Positions 31,986-33,961 of a stretch of 33,961 nucleotides of DNA are shown in pieces (position 1 is the stretch's first letter; each line of letters begins with the position of its first letter). The DNA comes from Chitinophagales bacterium (GTDB lineage: Bacteria > Bacteroidota > Bacteroidia > Chitinophagales > Saprospiraceae): assembly GCA_013298845.1 (NCBI GenBank), contig JAAFJN010000046.1, positions 1-33,961 of the forward strand, written 5' to 3'. The notes under the pieces were generated by a model. That model had not been told where the DNA came from, searched no databases, and worked only from the letters and a program-made list of their open reading frames with translations. The translations under genes and the position numbers were made by a program.

Positions 31986-33375
31986 ACAGCCCCAATTCCT
32001 GAATCATGTCGGCGACTTGGGGAGGAACCAGGTTTTGCCAACCCGTGCGGCCTTCCTGAATATCTTTAAGAACGGATTTATGGTAAATATTGAGTACGCC
32101 GGGATCATACTCTTTTATGTCCACGATATTGTTGTTTTCCAATAAATAATCGAACAAACTGTGAATAGCGTAAGGTACATTCACTTTACGGGCGGTGATA
32201 ATTTCGCCGCTTTTTTCGTGCTGGGCCGGAAATATGTAAAACCGTACGTTGCGCGGAAACAATTCTCCAAACGCCGCCAATAAATTGTCGGCGTGTTTTT
32301 CGCTGGTTTCGCGCACAATAATCTCCAGTTTGCGCGCGCCCATGACCATACCGATCCGGGGCACTTTGTAATCCGAAAAATATTTGATGAGTTTTTTATG
32401 CTCTACACAATCGGAAATAATGACCGTTTGCCCCAACGCACAAAGCAAGGTGGAGCGGTCAATAAAGTCCTTTTCATCCACGGTATCGGTGCCATTTTTC
32501 AGGTTTTCCAGGGTCATTTCGGTCAAAAAATAGGCTTTGGAGCGGTCAATTTCCGGCTCCGCCAAAAACTGATCGTAAGCATGACGGATCATATCCTGCT
32601 GCACCAACGTGGGCGGACGGTAACTGCCCCGCGCTACCAGAATGGAGTGCCGGTACAAAAATTCTCCCGCGTGTAAACTGTTGCCATCGGGGCCAAAAAT
32701 AGCCACGGGCGACAAGCCGTTTTTGACCATCCAAAGGCACACCAAACGATTGTCCATATCGGGGAAATCGGGGCCATTGAGGCGCACCATATCAATAGAA
32801 GCGCGGCCGCGCAGGTTATCGAGCAGGCTGGTCACCAGGGTTTCGGGGTCATTAAAATAACGATAACAAGCATACACCATGTTGACCCCCAGAATGCCAA
32901 TGGCTTGCTGTTGCAGGCGGTTGTCCTGGTCGAGTAAACGCACGTGCACCACCAAATCGTTGGGAGGAGTATCGGGGCGAAGTTGGAAGCGCAAGCCCAG
33001 CCAGCCGTCTCCTTTTATCGTTTTTGTGTAATTAATGGCCGCTACTGTATCAGCAAACGCAAAAAAAGTGTGCCCGGGTCGTTCGTTGCGCAAGCGATGC
33101 TCCATTAGGTGATACTCGTGATCGAGCATTTTGTACAAACGACTTTCGCACACGTAACGGCCCTTTCCGATTTGTTCGGGGCCGTAAATATCGTCGGATA
33201 CGGTTTTATCGTAAGCGCTCATGGATTTGGCGATGGTCCCCGCCGCCGCGCCAACGTGAAAAAAATAACGCGCTACTTCCTGTCCCGCCCCAATTTCGGC
33301 AAATGCACCGTAAATGGGTTCGTCCAGGTTAATTTCCAGCGCTTTTTGTTCTGTTTCTAGTACTCTTCTTGTCAT
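31963..33375 (-). CDS. Conserved-looking cytosolic protein of unknown function
   Basis: I do not assign a function. The protein is 470 residues, with no signal peptide or membrane segment. Its N-terminal half is dense with motif-like runs (I-G-A-G-Q-E-V-A-R-Y-F-F, A-G-T-I-A-K-S-M-S-A-Y-D, and D-N-R-L-Q-Q-Q-A-I-G-I-L-G-V-N), which suggests a strongly conserved family. From memory, similar proteins occur in several phyla and sometimes carry a nicotinate-nucleotide adenylyltransferase label; I see no H-x-G-H nucleotidyltransferase motif, so I do not use that name. The ATG at 33375 fits the apparent conserved N-terminus (M-T-R-R-V-L-E-T-E-Q); six codons upstream lie another non-ATG start. It overlaps the TrpR-like gene end by 23 bp. 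Confidence 0.85.
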   Translation of the reverse strand: MTRRVLETEQKALEINLDEPIYGAFAEIGAGQEVARYFFHVGAAAGTIAKSMSAYDKTVSDDIYGPEQIGKGRYVCESRLYKMLDHEYHLMEHRLRNERPGHTFFAFADTVAAINYTKTIKGDGWLGLRFQLRPDTPPNDLVVHVRLLDQDNRLQQQAIGILGVNMVYACYRYFNDPETLVTSLLDNLRGRASIDMVRLNGPDFPDMDNRLVCLWMVKNGLSPVAIFGPDGNSLHAGEFLYRHSILVARGSYRPPTLVQQDMIRHAYDQFLAEPEIDRSKAYFLTEMTLENLKNGTDTVDEKDFIDRSTLLCALGQTVIISDCVEHKKLIKYFSDYKVPRIGMVMGARKLEIIVRETSEKHADNLLAAFGELFPRNVRFYIFPAQHEKSGEIITARKVNVPYAIHSLFDYLLENNNIVDIKEYDPGVLNIYHKSVLKDIQEGRTGWQNLVPPQVADMIQELGLFKNPPLS

Positions 33376-33452
33376 GCCGGGCAAAATTAGCAATTCTTCA
33401 TTACAGCAGGTTGGAGATTTTTTAACCAGCGCAAAAAATTTCCAACAAACGT

Positions 33453-33961
33453 TTATTCCGGCATAAAATGATCAATAATGGAATCCACCTGCGCGGCATC
33501 ATCTTCGGTTTCTACCAAATCAACGCGGTCCGAAAAAGCGGCGTAATGAAAATTAAGGTACAATGGAATGAGGAAACACATCAAAAAAAATGCCGCAAAA
33601 AACGCCAGTATTGAGCCTAAAATACCCAAAAGGGAAACCAGTAAAACGACCACAAATAAGGTAACAATGACACCTATAAAAAAAGACAGGTCGAACACCA
33701 TAAACCAAAAGAAATTAGCCCCAATGAGTTGGCGACTTGCTTCCATTGCTTGCCAGCCTTTTACTTCAAAAAAATAAGCGGACATCTCGGCCCAACGGTA
33801 CACGCTGCGCAAAATCCACATTAATACAGTACCCAATAATGCCAGACTAACAAAACTTGAAAAATATTCAAGTGGGTCTTCGTTGAAGAGTTGCAGCGAT
33901 GCCGGATCGGCTAACGAAGCAAAAGGATACGAAACAACCACCCCTAATGCAGCCACAAAAC
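33453..33961 (-). CDS. Membrane protein of unknown function, partial at the right edge
   Basis: Only the C-terminal 169 or so residues are present; the frame is still open at the right edge (a GTG at 33956 is probably internal). The visible part holds several strongly hydrophobic segments: one around V-S-L-A-L-L-G-T-V-L-M-W-I-L, and two or three in the stretch from N-F-F-W-F-M-V-F to F-L-I-P-L-Y-L-N-F. It ends in an acidic tail (V-E-T-E-D-D-A-A-Q-V-D) that is probably cytosolic. The amphipathic segment between the first and second hydrophobic parts resembles the cytosolic helix seen in DUF4013/DUF975-type integral membrane proteins, but I cannot name the family. It is 77 bp upstream of the 470-residue gene, in the same direction. 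Confidence 0.75.
   Translation of the reverse strand, partial: FVAALGVVVSYPFASLADPASLQLFNEDPLEYFSSFVSLALLGTVLMWILRSVYRWAEMSAYFFEVKGWQAMEASRQLIGANFFWFMVFDLSFFIGVIVTLFVVVLLVSLLGILGSILAFFAAFFLMCFLIPLYLNFHYAAFSDRVDLVETEDDAAQVDSIIDHFMPE

Noticed and set aside
31963-33375. Naming the 470-residue protein a nicotinate-nucleotide adenylyltransferase
   Set aside because: No H-x-G-H or I-S-S-T-x-x-R type nucleotidyltransferase motif is visible, so the name would be unsupported.

Overview
The window looks like chromosomal DNA of a Bacteroidota bacterium, most likely from the Saprospiria (Haliscomenobacter/Lewinella-like); that class assignment is inference. Evidence for the phylum: two large secreted proteins ending in type IX secretion (T9SS) type A sorting domains, TAnnTTTG-type -7 promoter boxes, starts that mostly lack Shine-Dalgarno sequences, a Bacteroidota-style alpha-2-macroglobulin lipoprotein, and a dut/nucleotidyltransferase/TPR gene order. 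Base composition is near 50% GC. I see no rRNA, CRISPR array, insertion sequence, integrase or phage gene.

Layout. (1) Positions 1-6158 are a tightly packed leftward run: ung, dut, a sugar-nucleotide transferase with a left-handed beta-helix tail, a secreted TPR protein, a TatD nuclease, an unknown lipoprotein and, running off the left edge, the N-terminal third of a lantibiotic-dehydratase-like (LanB-type) enzyme. Several junctions are ATGA overlaps or directly abutting stop/start codons. (2) A tRNA-Arg(TCT) gene lies at 6245-6317. (3) A leftward GDPD lipoprotein is divergent from a rightward SCP2-fabH pair that ends in a strong hairpin. (4) Positions 8781-12847 are rightward: an orphan OmpR-type response regulator overlapping mobA, then fdhD, a Tat-exported DUF1501 protein and a YbgC-type thioesterase. 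(5) A leftward serine hydrolase is divergent from a 2013-residue thioester-containing alpha-2-macroglobulin lipoprotein. (6) A Crp/Fnr regulator follows, bracketed by terminators. (7) Two T9SS cargo proteins (946 and 962 residues) are convergent, with back-to-back terminators between them. (8) Rightward: an unknown 469-residue protein, deoC, a SPOR protein overlapping rodA, and a TrpR-like regulator. (9) Leftward: an unknown 470-residue protein, whose end overlaps the TrpR-like gene, and a truncated membrane protein at the right edge.

How the genes fit together. Dut and Ung both keep uracil out of DNA. MobA and FdhD both serve molybdenum enzymes of the formate dehydrogenase type, but no such enzyme is in the window. 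RodA and the SPOR protein point to cell-wall elongation, and alpha-2-macroglobulin and the serine hydrolase to envelope defence or maintenance. The most unusual content is the partial LanB-like gene at the left edge, which suggests that RiPP biosynthesis genes continue outside the window. Most start corrections are based on signal peptides, family N-termini and gene overlaps; they are judgements, not measurements.
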